Of a stretch of 64,000 nt of DNA, positions 22,097 to 34,097 are shown piece after piece. The notes under the pieces were generated by a model that saw only the letters and a program-made list of their open reading frames with translations, did not search any database and had not been told where the DNA came from. Positions within the stretch are counted from its first letter, which is position 1, and every line of letters begins with the position of its first letter. The position numbers were made by a program, and so were the translations under genes. Location: the NCBI GenBank assembly GCA_000733355.1, contig JNVV01000031.1, positions 128,993 to 192,992 of the forward strand, read 5' to 3'. This DNA is from Falciphora oryzae. Its lineage: Eukaryota; Ascomycota; Sordariomycetes; Magnaporthales; Magnaporthaceae.

Positions 22097-24048
22097 TCAG
22101 TAGTGGCCCTTGTTCGGCGGAATCGCAGGGAGTTCCGACGGCTTGGGATTGACCGGCTGCAGCTCGTGCATGATGTCGACGCCATTGTGCAGCTCGGTGG
22201 GCATGGTGTAAACCTCGCTCGGCGGTTCGGCGCTCGCCGGCGTTACCGCAGAGTCCGGGTCCCACCGCGTCCCCTTGGCTTGGTCCTGGCCAAGTCTGGC
22301 GCCCTCGACCGTGCCGGTCTCTTGCTCGGTCGCCCGCCCGTGTTTGCGGTGGTAGTACCAGAACAGGAGGCCGGCCACGAGCGCAGTGAGCACTATCCCG
22401 CCGGCCGCAGCGCCCCCGGCGATGGCTCCGATGTTGGGGCCGGAGGGATCCTCGGGGGCGTTTGCTGCAGGGAAAAGATTCCGGATGGCATCGCTGTCCC
22501 AGTCCGCGTGGCCTCTGTTACGTGGGTTGGTTCAAAATTGTCAGCATTGTTGACGAAAACGGAGTCGTAGGTTTCGCGTGAGACTCACCCTTGGTCATAC
22601 CACTCTCTGATCTTGGCCGGAGACTCGTAGGCAGGCGCGCTCGAATTGTACTGATTACTCCATCTCAGGTTCACCATGTCGAAGACCTTCATCCCGTTTC
22701 CCCACGGGTCCTTATCTTCATATTGTCTGCCGCCGATGATTGGGGTCCCGCCCACCGAGATCATCTGCCTGTTGCCGGCGACGACACAGGCTTGGTTGCA
22801 CCGTACTTCTTGGCTGTCGGCACCAGGGTACCCAGCGTGGAACCACCGGAATCCGGGAATCGTGAGGATGTGTATGTTTGCGGGTTCCTCCTTGAGGCCG
22901 CCGAAAACAAAAATCTCGTACGACCCGTTGTTGTACGACCCGTTGTTGGACGACTGCGCGGCGACGGAGCAGGCGCGGAGGCGTGCCAGGGGCGGTGAAG
23001 TCTCGCTCGTGGTCTTTTGCGTATAGAGATCGTTGCTGCCGATGTCGTAGAAGCTGACCGTGTCCATGGGGACGTCCTCGATGTCTCCGGTTCTCTCGAC
23101 GTTCCGCTGGCCCCCGCCCAGGAAGACCACGATGCCCTTGCCCTGGGTACCCGCCGTCGGGAGACACACGGCACTGCCATGCACATGGTTTCCTGTGCGA
23201 GGCGCCTTCCCGAACTTTTTGCTTATTTCGCTTTCGTTCCTCCAGGTATTCGACGCCATGTCGTATATGACAAACCCCGGCGAGGTCACCCCGGACCATC
23301 TCGATCCATTGTAAACCATCGTGAGCCCACCGAAGATGAACCCTTTCCCGTTGCAGCTGGTCCAGCTGGATTCCTGTGTGAATTTTATTTGTGAATCACT
23401 GGGTGGCGTCGGGTCGGCGGACCACGTCCCAAACAGGCTGTCGGTGCTGTCTTTTTTGAAGACGCGCAGTCGTGGATTACTCAGAGTCTCGTTCCACCCG
23501 GCGGAGGAGTTTTCTACGACCCCTCCGCCCCAGGAGTATATCTTGTTCTCCCCGGGGCTGGGCCATAGCGCGGGTCGCAAGATGTGAAAATTCTCCTGGT
23601 TGTTGATGGTCTCAACTTTGCTGTTGACGGTTTCGGCGTTCCAATTTTCGTTGAGCGGGATTGCAAAGGTCTTGTTGTCTGTCGTGGCACACATGATATT
23701 AGCCTCCAGCTGGTAGAAAGATGATAGAGAGCGAGAAGAAATGCTTCCATACTATGCCGTATTGTGAAACTGCCGGCCCTTTGGGAGACGTCGCCGCCAA
23801 AGATATAGAGGTAGTTACCCAAGACGGTGGCTGCGCGTGCCCAAGCGAGTTAGCAGCAGACATGAACAGTATGAAGCATGCATCCCATATCGAATGTCGG
23901 ATTAGGTTAGGTACTCACCTGAGTGAAACGAGCGTCGGAGGAAGTTTTGGGCCGACGGGAACTCCTCGACCTGGGATTGTGCAAGACCGAGGAGTAAGAA
24001 GGCGACGGCGAGAAGATGCAGTGGGAGTCTGTGTCGCATTGCCGTCAT
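22097..24048 (-). CDS. Kelch-repeat protein with signal peptide and C-terminal membrane anchor
   Basis: Predicted type I membrane protein with an extracellular kelch beta-propeller. Proposed exons are 23919-24048, 23753-23830, 22589-23709 and 22097-22514, at about 580 residues. The signal sequence follows MTAMRHR (LPLHLLAVAFLLLGLAQS). Kelch blades show NYLYIFGGD, IYSWGGG, GFIFGGL, IVVFLGGG, FVFGGL and ISVGG. N-glycosylation sequons are frequent. One membrane helix (about IGAIAGGAAAGGIVLTALVAGL then FWYYHRKHG) precedes a 75-residue cytoplasmic tail. The 22,515-22,588 and 23,831-23,918 introns join in phase. The join between 23,753 and 23,709 does not: the only GT donor leaves one base, whereas the acceptors need phase 0. 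This exon is therefore misassigned, or the gene carries a frameshift. Confidence 0.72.
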
Positions 24049-24915
24049 GATGTGAAGGAGCGCGTGAAGCATGCAAAGGGAAGCCACAGATGTGAAGGTT
24101 CATTGATAGAACGACGGTCGGGGAAGTTGGCTCGTCCTCTTTGCTCTCCTGGTAGAGGAGATGTGAGAAAGAGAATTACGTGGGTTTAGAGACAGAATTT
24201 GTATCGAGTCCAGGAGGCATGGAAGCCAAAGGATCAGCCAGGCAGACCTTGGCGTGTCTGGGGCCGGCTCCTGGGGGTTACATGTCGTCAGGAAATTGAA
24301 GATACCTACCTACTATAGTTGGCATGTACATGCAGCATGTTTACATCACGCTGCTGTGATGGGCAGAGTGTGGATGCTTGGAGCAACGTATGCCAACCAA
24401 CCAGTTGCGCCGCTTCCTCCTTCCAAGACTTATCCCTGTGGCTGACGCTGACAGGAAGGCTTGGGTACTCCTTCAGCCAATTTCCAAAGTCTAACTGTAT
24501 GATCCTACTGTGTTTCGCAGCCATTGGTGATTCTGCTGGAAGTCAGAGGCTGGTATGGATGGCTGGAGATATTCTACTTGATGTTCAGGCGGATGTGAGA
24601 ATCGCGAAGTCTGTCACCGGAAGTTGTCCCAGAGGAATTCGATGGCACGACGCGGCGGAATTGTCTTCAGATCGAGCGGGGCCACCACAGGAAAGTCCCC
24701 ACCACCCCACACCCGCCAATCGGCAGGACCCCTGACCGACTGAAGCCGCGGGCAACGTCACTGGGGGAACATTCGCCGACGACAAAACCATCCGCCGACC
24801 CAGTGGACGCATCGATCAACATCCGTCCACACCTCCTGATAGCATCTCCGCATCACGGGCTACCCGAAAGGCTACACGCGGACGTCATTTCTCTGCTCGC
24901 TGGGCGTCGCCGCAA
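24049..24915. promoter_or_regulatory. Divergent intergenic region (kelch / ribonuclease)
   Basis: These 867 bp separate two divergent starts and contain no recognisable gene. Confidence 0.45.
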
Positions 24916-25928
24916 ATGGCGCCACAGTCGCTCAAGGCGTTCTTGGCCTACGCCGGGAACCTCTTCTCCCAGCTTCCCGCCAGCCTCAGCGAAATCCCGA
25001 ACCCCTTCTCCGTGGGCCTGGAACCGGCCGGAACCGCGGGGCGGTCGGGCCAGTGCTACATCCCGCTCAGCGGCGCCCCGACATGCCCCATCGACGGTCC
25101 CCTCAGCTGCCATAACAACACGCCTGTCGCGGGTGACTGCTGCTTCATCCATCCAGGTGGACGCATGCTTTTAACCCAGTTCTGGGACGATCAGGTCCAC
25201 GCCGGCGGCGCCGAGGAGGATTGGACCCTTCACGGGTTGTGGTGAGTTTGATACAGACATCGCCTGCATGTTCGCCTGCGTATTTGCATGCTAACTTGTA
25301 AACCTTCCCACCACGCAGGCCCGATCTTTGCGATGGCGGATACGACCAGTTCTGCAATCTCGTCCCCCAGTACAAAAACGTCAGCGCCATCCTTAAAGCG
25401 CAGGGCCAGTCGGAGCTCGTCGAGTTCATGGACCGGTATTGGCTTGCGAATAGGGGCTCCAACGAGGGCCTGTGGGAGCACGAATGGAACAAACACGGAA
25501 CCTGTATCAACACATTGGCCGCGTCCTGCTACGCCCCTGCCGCCGCGTCCGGCGCTGTCGCCGCCACGGCGAACCCCGGCGAGCTGGCCGTGGTTGACTA
25601 CTTTGTGCGGGCCGTCTCGCTCTTCAAGTCGCTCGACACCTTCACGGCGCTGCAGAAGGCCGGCATCACGCCCAGCAGCCGCACCCGCTACCCGCTCGTC
25701 GACGTGCAGGCCGCGCTCGAGCGGCACGTCGGCGGCGGCAAGGTCGTGCTGCGGTGCGCGGGCGGGCGCCGCGGGACCATCCTGCGGGAGGCTTGGTATC
25801 ACTTCTTCGTCCAGGGGAGTTTACAGACGGGCGAGTTCGTCCCGGCCAAGGACCCGCCGAGCCGTGATGCCGGCAACTGTGCCCCCTGGGTTAGGTACAT
25901 GCCCAAGAGGGGGAGGAGGGAGCTCTAG
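24916..25928 (+). CDS. Ribonuclease T2 family endoribonuclease
   Basis: Acid endoribonuclease producing 2',3'-cyclic phosphate ends. Exon 1 is 24916-25241, a 77-nt intron (GTGAGT...CGCAG) spans 25242-25318, and exon 2 is 25319-25928, giving 311 residues. The intron splits the first catalytic motif and the join restores it: CAS1 WTLHGLWP near residues 103-110, with CAS2 WEHEWNKHGTC near 160. The Cys-rich N-terminal part (CYIPLSGAPTCP, LSCHNNTP, DCCFIHPGG) and TQFWD match fungal T2 enzymes. The first 20 residues are only weakly hydrophobic, so secretion is uncertain. The start might lie in an unrecognised upstream exon. Confidence 0.9.
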
Positions 25929-28900
25929 ACGAGGAGCGCTCCCTCAGACTTTGCTGGCCTTTTGGCCCTTTGATTCTACTTTTTGCAACTCTGGCACTCC
26001 GGATGCTCTAAGTACCGCATTTGCGTTTTTGAATAGGTCCTTGTAGGCTTGAGTTAGTTGATCTAAGTTCTTGTCCACGACTCTCTGTCCTTGTCGTCGA
26101 GCTGGCCGTGCAGTAGTTGATGACGGTAAGGGTGCACTTCGGACCATGTTTGGGCGTTCCAGCATATGGTTTTGACAAATTTCCACAGACTCTCATAGCC
26201 TGGGCAGGTAACTGCAAAAGCGAAAATTCGATGGCAGCTTGCTGTCTGCCCACAATGCACTCGAACAAGGTTGCATCGCTCTTCGTTACCCCCGCCTCCA
26301 ACTCCGTATTCTGATAAAGTGACATGGAGCGTATTTTACCCCCTCCCCGTTAAATCTCACCCCGTGTGTAACGGACACGAGCAGAATCCTGCGAAAATAC
26401 CTATGCACCAACACATGGAACAGGATCCTCTCGATCACCCGTGTTATCCTCGGATGTTCGGAAGGCACTGATCTCCGCCACCCCTGGCACCGTCTCTCTC
26501 ATGTCAAACATGCGCGCTCTACATACGTGGCAAGGGTCGCGCCCGGGTGTGGCGCCACGGTTGGATAGTGTCAGCTTCTTGCGATGAATTGGGATAAGAT
26601 CATCCAGATGTGGCGCGCGAAGGGAAGCCTCTCGACTCTCGCCCGCCTTGATTGGTTTTCTTGCTTAAACTTTGCGCTTAAAAACGCCACGCCCACCCGT
26701 CGTCCAGGAGACTCCGCTAGCACACACAACACACGGGCATGGCGGTAGGCAGGCGGCAGGCAGGCGGCAGGCAAGCAGGTCGCCTCATGCTGAAGCCATG
26801 CCGCCGTTGCTACTGGTTTCCCAGGTGAGGCTTCAGCCTTTGTTCAAACGGCGCTCTAGGAAATCCTTGCATCTCACGCCTTCTCAGCCGGTCAAGGAGA
26901 GTGGGCGTTTCCTATCGATGCTGAGGCTCGCCGCTCATTGCGTACATAATTTGCGCAGCGCACCCTCAAGTCAGACCTGAAGGAAAAACGGTGAAGGAGG
27001 GACGAGCGGGGAACCATTGGAAAAAAGGAGAGCGCAGGGGGAGAGAGGGGAGGGAGACGAGGAGGGCACACAAAATGGCGTTGACATAACACGACAGCTG
27101 GCGCCAGTCCCAAATAAGCTTAGAATGGCGCGAGGTTGGGCAAGCATCCTTCTCCGTATTTTGCTAATTCGCTAGGGCCGGGGACTCCGGGGGCGGCTTC
27201 ACGCAGTAGCTCTGATGGACGGAACCACCCAAACAACGGCACTCGTCATTGGCCTCCTCCGTTTGGGTCAATCCAAAGGAGCGGGCGGGCGGGCTGGTTG
27301 GCTGCTCGAACCATCTGGTGTTGGTCGGGCCACACAACCACAGCGTTTCCCTGTGTGACAGCGAGCCCGGTTCGGATGGAACGTTGTCCCCGCGTGCCAG
27401 AAAACAAAAACCACACCCCCGCCCTGCAATTGTGGGCTGTACCAGTTGCTTGGGATGAGGAATCCCAACCGAGTCTCAACCTGGCAGGGAACGCCTGCTG
27501 TGCCATGTTTTTCCTTGATTGTTTTGAGCCTTGCCCGCGCAGGGTTGGCTCCGGGCCAGGAATCTTGTCTCGCTGCGAAACGAAACAATCGGTGATTCCA
27601 AAAGGCTCGGCGAAAAATCGAGCGCTATGGATTTATTGAGCCAGGGTCTGGCGGGTGGGTGTGCCAGGTGGTGGTGTGGAGGTGGTGCTTGACGGATTCA
27701 CTTTGGGTTGGTTTTGGTCGCATGGATGCAATGCTGCATGCATGACAGCGAGCCAGTGAGGGGAGATTTTGGGGTCCGTGGGAAATTCCAGCGTGGCTGG
27801 ATGAATCTCAACTCCCTGGACGGGCTGGCTCGTCCGAGGTAGGCGTTTGCAAAGGGGCACACTCGTGAGTTCGATTGCGAGGATTTGACACTTCATTTAC
27901 GGCTGGAGACCATCATTTTGTAGCGCCTGGCGCCGCGCGTGGAATGGTTGACGTAGAAAAGCAACGGAACAACAAGTCCAGGCTCAAGACAGGAGGACTT
28001 GCCCGTTGCTCGTTTTGGGAGTTGATCATGTCGATCCGGATCTGGGAGTACCTGGGCAGGCGCCATGTCTGCAACCCGAACACGTTGGGAAATCAAACAT
28101 AGGCAGCTCGGTAGCGCGCGCTCGGGCAACCGGCTGGAGAGGCTTTTTCTCTCCCTTCTTCTTCTTCCATCCCCTATCTCTGTGCTACATTATCGAGCGC
28201 AGGTGCTGTTAGCCCTGCTCGTGCGCCAGACCGACATCAATTTTGAGGATCACTTTGAGCGCACAGAGGACGCCAAGAATTCCGAGTGTGATAGGGTGCC
28301 AAGACACTAGACTAATATCCAATATGCACATGCCCCCCCGTAGTTTTTGCTAGTCTGGCCAATTGTGTGCTCGGCAGTGTGTGTTGCTTTTTGTTCCTTG
28401 TACTGGTGACCGGCCCAAGTGAGTGCAGTAGCGCGGCGTCAAACATGCACAAGCTAGGAAGTGAGGAAAAAAAAAAAAAAAAAAAAAAAGAAACACTCAG
28501 GCCAGGAATATGCACCCCTCTCTCGATAGATGTCCGGTGGCAACTGGCGCGCCGCTATCTAGCAGCTGGAAACGTGGGTGACTCTTGTCTGGTGCGACCA
28601 AGCAAAGTCTTCAGGGGCTGCGCTGGACCGTCGCTCGAGCAGCGTCGTCGCTCGCCCACGCTTGGGTCGTGCTTCGCCATCGTCCGCACTAGCACCTTAG
28701 CCCGGATTGAATGATGCGATGCATGTACTGCGCCCGCAGAACCGCGGCGGGCAGTGACTTGGGGAAGCCTCATGCGACGTTACAAAAGGAGGTGCCCCAA
28801 AATGCAGGCCTGGCGCTAACAACCGGGACGTGCAAATGGATTGCTTGTGCTGCCGCCCAGGGATGCAGTGAGGCAGGCGCAGCAGTCGTCCGTCCGTGCA

Positions 28901-30156
28901 GCCCAAGTGCAGGCAAGCTGCACGAGTGAAAGCCCGGGAAGGGGGAGGAATATAGCACCAGTCCAAGCAGCCACGCTTCATATCGGCTCGTTGAACCGTC
29001 CAATTTTGACTTGCTTCTCGGGCGCACCCACGCGTCAGCTGAAAGTCGCCCCGGCAGCACCAGACCGCTGCAGCCGGATCTGGACGGCGCGGCACCTCTG
29101 CGACCCTGGCTGCCATCCTCCAATCCCAGAGAGCGCCCAGGCCGCCCAGCATTCATCCAGGCAAGCCACTCAGGCTGGCCTCTCCCCAGTCGGGTCTCCC
29201 AATTGCATGGATTGCATATTGTCTTTTTCAGCGCTCAATCTCTTTTCTCCAGCTGCCTGCCCCCCGGCATTTCGTCTTGTTTTTCTCTCTCCGTCTCTCC
29301 CGCACTCCTCAGTCTTTCTCCACTCTCTTCGTACTGCTTGTGCCTACTCGTCGCTGTTGCTCTTCTCTGTCGGCCAGTTTGTTTGTTTGTTTGAATGCAC
29401 AGAATTGCGGCTGCTTGCTGGACCAGGCCGCCCTGAAAGCCAGTCAGTCGACTTTTTTTTTTTTTTTTTTTTTTTTCTCCCTCAGGCAACTGCCGCTGCG
29501 ATTCGCATCCACCGTCCAATCGACGGCGAGATTCCCCAGTTTTGGGCCCTCGGATCAGTACCGGACGCGGGTTCGCAGGAACGGAAAGGCGGCGTGACCG
29601 ACCCGCCCATTATTGGAAGGCGACGGCTGCCACCCCTGGCCATTTTCGTCTTGTCTGGGGCGACCCAGCAGCCAGTCGCAGCGACCCACCTGCCTCGTCG
29701 ACCCGCCCTATTCTGCTCCATCTTCTCCCCTTCTCCGCTCCCTTCCTCGATTCTTCTCCCCGATTCCTCACCAAAAAGGGCCGATTTCGAAACCTGGAGT
29801 CCCCGCGAATTGCTTCACTATTCCCCGGAACTAGAGCACACGACGACGCAACCCACCCCCGCGCCCCTGCACTGCGATTGTCGCCCGACTGTCCGACCGG
29901 CGGCGCTCAGATGGGCTTGCTGCTGCTGGGCTGAACCACGTCCTCGGTTCCCAGCGACTTGACTCGGCCGGCCGCTGGAGCCGCTGTCACCTTGTCAAAG
30001 TGGGGAGAGAAGGAGGAAAAAAGGAAAGGAAAACAAGCAGTCGAGATCTGACTTGTACGGTCATCTGCGACCTGCGCTCGACGGCGCGACTCTGCCATCC
30101 CGAGCCTCATTCGCACGCGCGCCTCAACGCCCACAGTCGCCGTCCGCCTGCCCGCC
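25929..30156. other. 4.2-kb region without a supported gene
   Basis: The reading frames here are short, overlap each other and lack coherent splice sites. Notable content: GGCAGGC-type short tandem units at about 26,745-26,782; a 23-base A tract (28467-28489); a 24-base T tract (29453-29476); and strongly pyrimidine-rich sequence from about 29,230 to 29,790. The last kilobase probably serves as promoter and leader of the transcription factor at 30,157. Confidence 0.45.
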
Positions 30157-32579
30157 ATGACGACTGCCGTGAAACGGGCGTGCGACGCCTGCCACCGTCG
30201 CAAGGTCAAGTGCGACGGTATCAACCCATGCCGTAATTGCTCGTCGGCCCAGCTGTCGTGCACGTACAATGCGATTCCACAAAAGAAGGGCCCCAAGGGC
30301 TCCAGGGCCAAGGTCATCAGCGAGCTGCGCGAGACTCAGCGCCAGACCAGCCTCGCGACCAAGGTCCACAACCGCATCCACGGCGCAGCCTCACCACCCG
30401 CCAGCCCGACCCTGTCGCCGACCCCTGGACTCTTGACCAAGGAGGTCGTCAAGGAGTGCGTCGACTTCTACTTCAACAACATGTACCCGATCATCCCCAT
30501 CTTGAACCGACAGCAGCTTGAGCGCGACACTATGACCATGGAGACCAATGTCGACACATACTGTCTGCTCACTTCGCTCTGCGCTTTCATGATGCTGCAG
30601 CCTGGAATGTTGATGCCTGGCGGTGACCCCTACGGGCTCGACACCATGCCCGGTGCCAACATAGTGACGGGAACGCTGCTTATGGAGGAGACGATTCGCG
30701 TCCGCAAGGCCTACGATCACATCGAGTCACCCACACCGAATAGCCTCTGCACGAGCTACTTTCTCTTTGCGTGCTACTACGCCCTCGAGCTGCACGACAA
30801 GGCCTGGTTCCACCTGCGGGAAGCAACCACGGTTGCGCACATGACGGGCATGACCAAGGAGGACTCGTATGTAGGCTACGACAACGCCAGCGCATCAAGG
30901 CGGAGGCGGCTGTATTGGCTGCTATTTGTTACCGAGAGGGCCTACGCTCTGCAGCGCGGCAGGCCCCTGACTCTCCAGGCCACCATCAGCCTCCCGACAA
31001 CCGGGGACGACCCCAGCGACCAGTGTGCGCACCAGCTCGGCGGCTTTGTCCTGCTTGCCAAAATGTTCCGGCCCTTTGACGACCAGTTCGTGAACCTGTG
31101 GAACAACACCAAAGAGTCCTGCTCTGCTTCATACGTTGGCGGGCTCCAGAAACAGCTGGCCGAAGTCCTGCCCGCGTACCTCAATGTGACGGATCCGCGG
31201 CTCGGTGACGTGCACACGAACCAGACCTGGCTCAAGAACATCACATGGCAGCTCGGCATGTCGCGCGTAAGCACCAATGAGCAGGGCGTGTCTTCGATGC
31301 AATTTCCTATCGATGTATCCCGGGAGCTGCTTGCCATGACGTCTGCGTTCTCGACGCGGAACATGGAGCTGATCAGCGGCGGATTTGTAAGTCATTTATT
31401 TTTCTGTCGCAGTCGCGCGTTATCTGTCTGCGCTGGCCTAGCGTTTGTGTATCCTTGACTCTAACACATGGTTTGACTCGACAGGTCGAGAAGCTGTACG
31501 AGGTGGCTTCCTCGCTCACCGAGGTCCTTGCTCTCCAACCAAACAGCGACCCATTCGGCGTCTTCAACCCCCGCGACAGCTTACAGCAGATCCTCAACCT
31601 GCTTGGTCTCATCCGCAACGGCGAGTCGCGTTTCCTGCCCCTGCTCATGTGCAAGATGAACGACGTGCTTCCGCGTGTCGTCAGCCCCATGCTGCAGAAA
31701 GCCCCTGAGATGGCCTGCAACATCGATATTTTCGATGGATTTGGCAATGCCGGTCTCGGCAACGTGCCAGCAATGACGCCAATGGACGAGTATGAATCCA
31801 AGTTTGCGATCCCTCGTATTGAGGAGTTCAAGCCTGAGCCTCCGCCGTCGTCGGGCGGGAGTGCTGTGGACATGAACTCGCCCTTTGTCAGCTCCCCAGT
31901 TGTGCTGTCGCCTGGCGTCGATTTCGCGAACGGGCTGCCTTCACAGGACTTCAATTCCATGACAGACATGGTGATGAGTCCTGTTGGTCCTGGCCCAGGC
32001 TCACAGCTTAACACCCCCGGAGGCATCCCTGGGCAGCAACCACTACCACAACCTCATCAGCACCAGTCGCCATTACAACATCAACCACCACAACAGCAGC
32101 CGCATCAACAACATCCCCAGCAGCATCGCCCTCATCAATCTCAGCACCAGCACAGTATAGCGGCATTACAGGGGGCCAACAACAACATGAATGCCCATTT
32201 CCAAAATAGTATGCATCCCGGGATGAGTCAAGCACCCAATTTAGGCGGTCTTCCTTCACAAGCGCCAAGACAACAACAAGGACTACACGGCAGCATAGAT
32301 CATGGTTTCGGCAGTGGCCCGGTCATGAATAACCCTCTTGGTCAGATGGGCCAGGCGATGATGTCTGGTGCCCAAGGCATGATGATGCGACAACAACCAA
32401 CACGGACCAACAGTTTTTCAATCCCCCAGGCCTCGCATCTACGGACTGTTGGAGACTTCCAAGCTCTACAACGCACAAACTCGGATATGAGTGTTATGAC
32501 GTCCATGTCAACCATGAGCGGTGGCGGTGGTGGCGGCATGAGCGCAGAGATTGACTTCAACACTCTGCGAGCCAGGTAA
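30157..32579 (+). CDS. Zn2Cys6 transcription factor with fungal-specific TF domain and Gln-rich tail
   Basis: Nuclear DNA-binding regulator of 774 residues. Exon 1 is 30157-31386, a 98-nt intron (GTAAGT...GACAG) spans 31387-31484, and exon 2 is 31485-32579. The binuclear cluster has Cys at 9, 12, 19, 25, 28 and 35, followed by a basic linker (IPQKKGPKGSRAKVI) resembling MAL/AmyR-type activators. A fungal_trans middle-homology domain spans about 95-400, with ESPTPNSLCTSYFLFACYYAL and RRRRLYWLLFVTERAYALQRGRP. After residue 560 the chain is Pro/Gln/His/Met-rich, typical of an activation domain. The linker suggests a carbohydrate regulator such as COL-26/BglR, but that is only a suggestion. The start codon is followed directly by the zinc cluster, as is usual. 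Confidence 0.9.
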
Positions 32580-33488
32580 CGACGTAGGTCGGCGTGACGC
32601 CGCCCGGGATCGTTGGACTGGTGCTCATTGCCACTTCACCTGCGTACCCCTAGAAAGCCTGGAAAATCACCACCACTGCCCTGTGTCTTCACTATCCAAA
32701 CCTCTTTTTGTCTCACGAGACAATCAACTTCCCTCCGCGAGGGACTTTATACCCAGCACAGCTACTTGTACTGTTTCGAGACACTATAGTTTTCCTTTGT
32801 CTTTCTCTCGAAATCCTTCTCTTGGGTGTGTTTCCTTTGTCAAGTCGTCGGACGTTTATTACTGAAGCACGCGTGGCTATCTGATGTTTCACTTAGGCAG
32901 GCAAGAGTATGTAGGAGATGAAAGAGGGTGGGTAATGGGAGGCAGGGGAACTGGGACCGGCGCAGATCTTTTTGTTTGCTATATCGACAGGCTGATCTAC
33001 TCCGCTAAGCCTCACAATAAAATTACATCCGCAAGTTGCCACCTTGTTTCTAAGACGCCTTGTGCGACGCATCTGTCACTTCTTTTTTTTCTGACTCTCT
33101 GCGTGCAAGTATTGCAGCAAGGCCTGTGAGGCTACCATACAGCGGGAGCGTGGAGGCTGACAAGAGGGCTTGCCGGGCGCTTGTGACAGACCCCGCAGAC
33201 ACCCAGAATAGCCCGGCACCAACCGAACCCGTAGGCCGGGACTCTGTCGCCGGGTGTCGGAACATGACGTCTCTTTGGGCAGCATTGCGGGACGGATCCA
33301 CGTCAAAGGTCTCCATCGAATAGCTCCATCTGGTGGGGAAAAAAAAAAAAAGTCGGTCGGTGACCGCTTCCTCGGGAGCCCACTCCCCCTCCCCACACAC
33401 ACACACCGCTCCCCTCCGTGCCGTCGCCCGTCGGCCGCCGTCGGGCACATAAGCGACGCACGAATCGCCGGCCTCCACGCAACAAAAC
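32580..33488. other. Intergenic region between transcription factor and tRNA
   Basis: This stretch is the AT-richer 3' flank of the transcription factor gene and the upstream region of the tRNA, with an A tract at about 33,340. No gene seen. Confidence 0.5.
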
Positions 33489-33562
33489 GGTCGAATGGTG
33501 TAGTCGGTTATCACGTGAGCTTAACACGCTTAAGGTCCTCAGTTCGATCCTGGGTTCGATCA
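33489..33562 (+). tRNA. tRNA-Val (anticodon AAC)
   Basis: A 74-nt cloverleaf without intron. The acceptor stem GGTCGAA pairs with TTCGATC (one G-U). The D arm starts GTGT with GG in the loop, and the anticodon stem TGAGC pairs with GCTTA. The seven-base loop TTAACAC gives anticodon AAC (codon GUU). The T stem CTCAG/CTGGG surrounds TTCGATC and the discriminator is A. CCA is not encoded, as in eukaryotes. A T5 run at about 33,577 and an 18-T tract at 33,606 downstream can terminate RNA polymerase III. Confidence 0.95.
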
Positions 33563-34097
33563 TCCCAAATGCGTTTCATTTTTGCTGCTTACTCTTTCGT
33601 TGCTGTTTTTTTTTTTTTTTTTTCTTCCCCGACTCACTTGAGACTTGAGCGAGCAGGATTGATCTTGCGGCGTTGGGCTGAGATACCGCTCGCCGTGGCT
33701 GTTGTGCTTCGGCCGTATCCTCGTTGGGCTGCCGAAGTGCGGATGATTTCCCGATGAGTTCTCTTGCTGGCTCAGTGTTTTCTTATCGGATATGTGAAGG
33801 AGTACACTGACAGCGATCTATGCCAGTCTTGCGACGACCCGTAACTGTGCTTCCCAGTCGTGATAGCCTCCCTGGATTCTGCTAAAAATGACACCGAGTG
33901 ACCTGATCCAGTTCATCGCTTACATCAAACGTCAATCCAAACATGGACGTGCTAGCTAGAATTCGGAACCAACCAATTGCTTCAAACAAAGGTGTCCAAG
34001 GCCAGAGGCTAATCAGAAAACAAAACCAAGACGCCTGGCCCAGTATCCAGCGGCTCTTAGAAAAAATCCAGAAATACCATGCATGGCGTCATAATGC
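33563..34097. other. Intergenic region downstream of tRNA-Val
   Basis: Contains the T-rich Pol III terminator region (18 T at 33606-33623) and the 3' flank of the FHIP gene. No protein gene seen. Confidence 0.5.
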
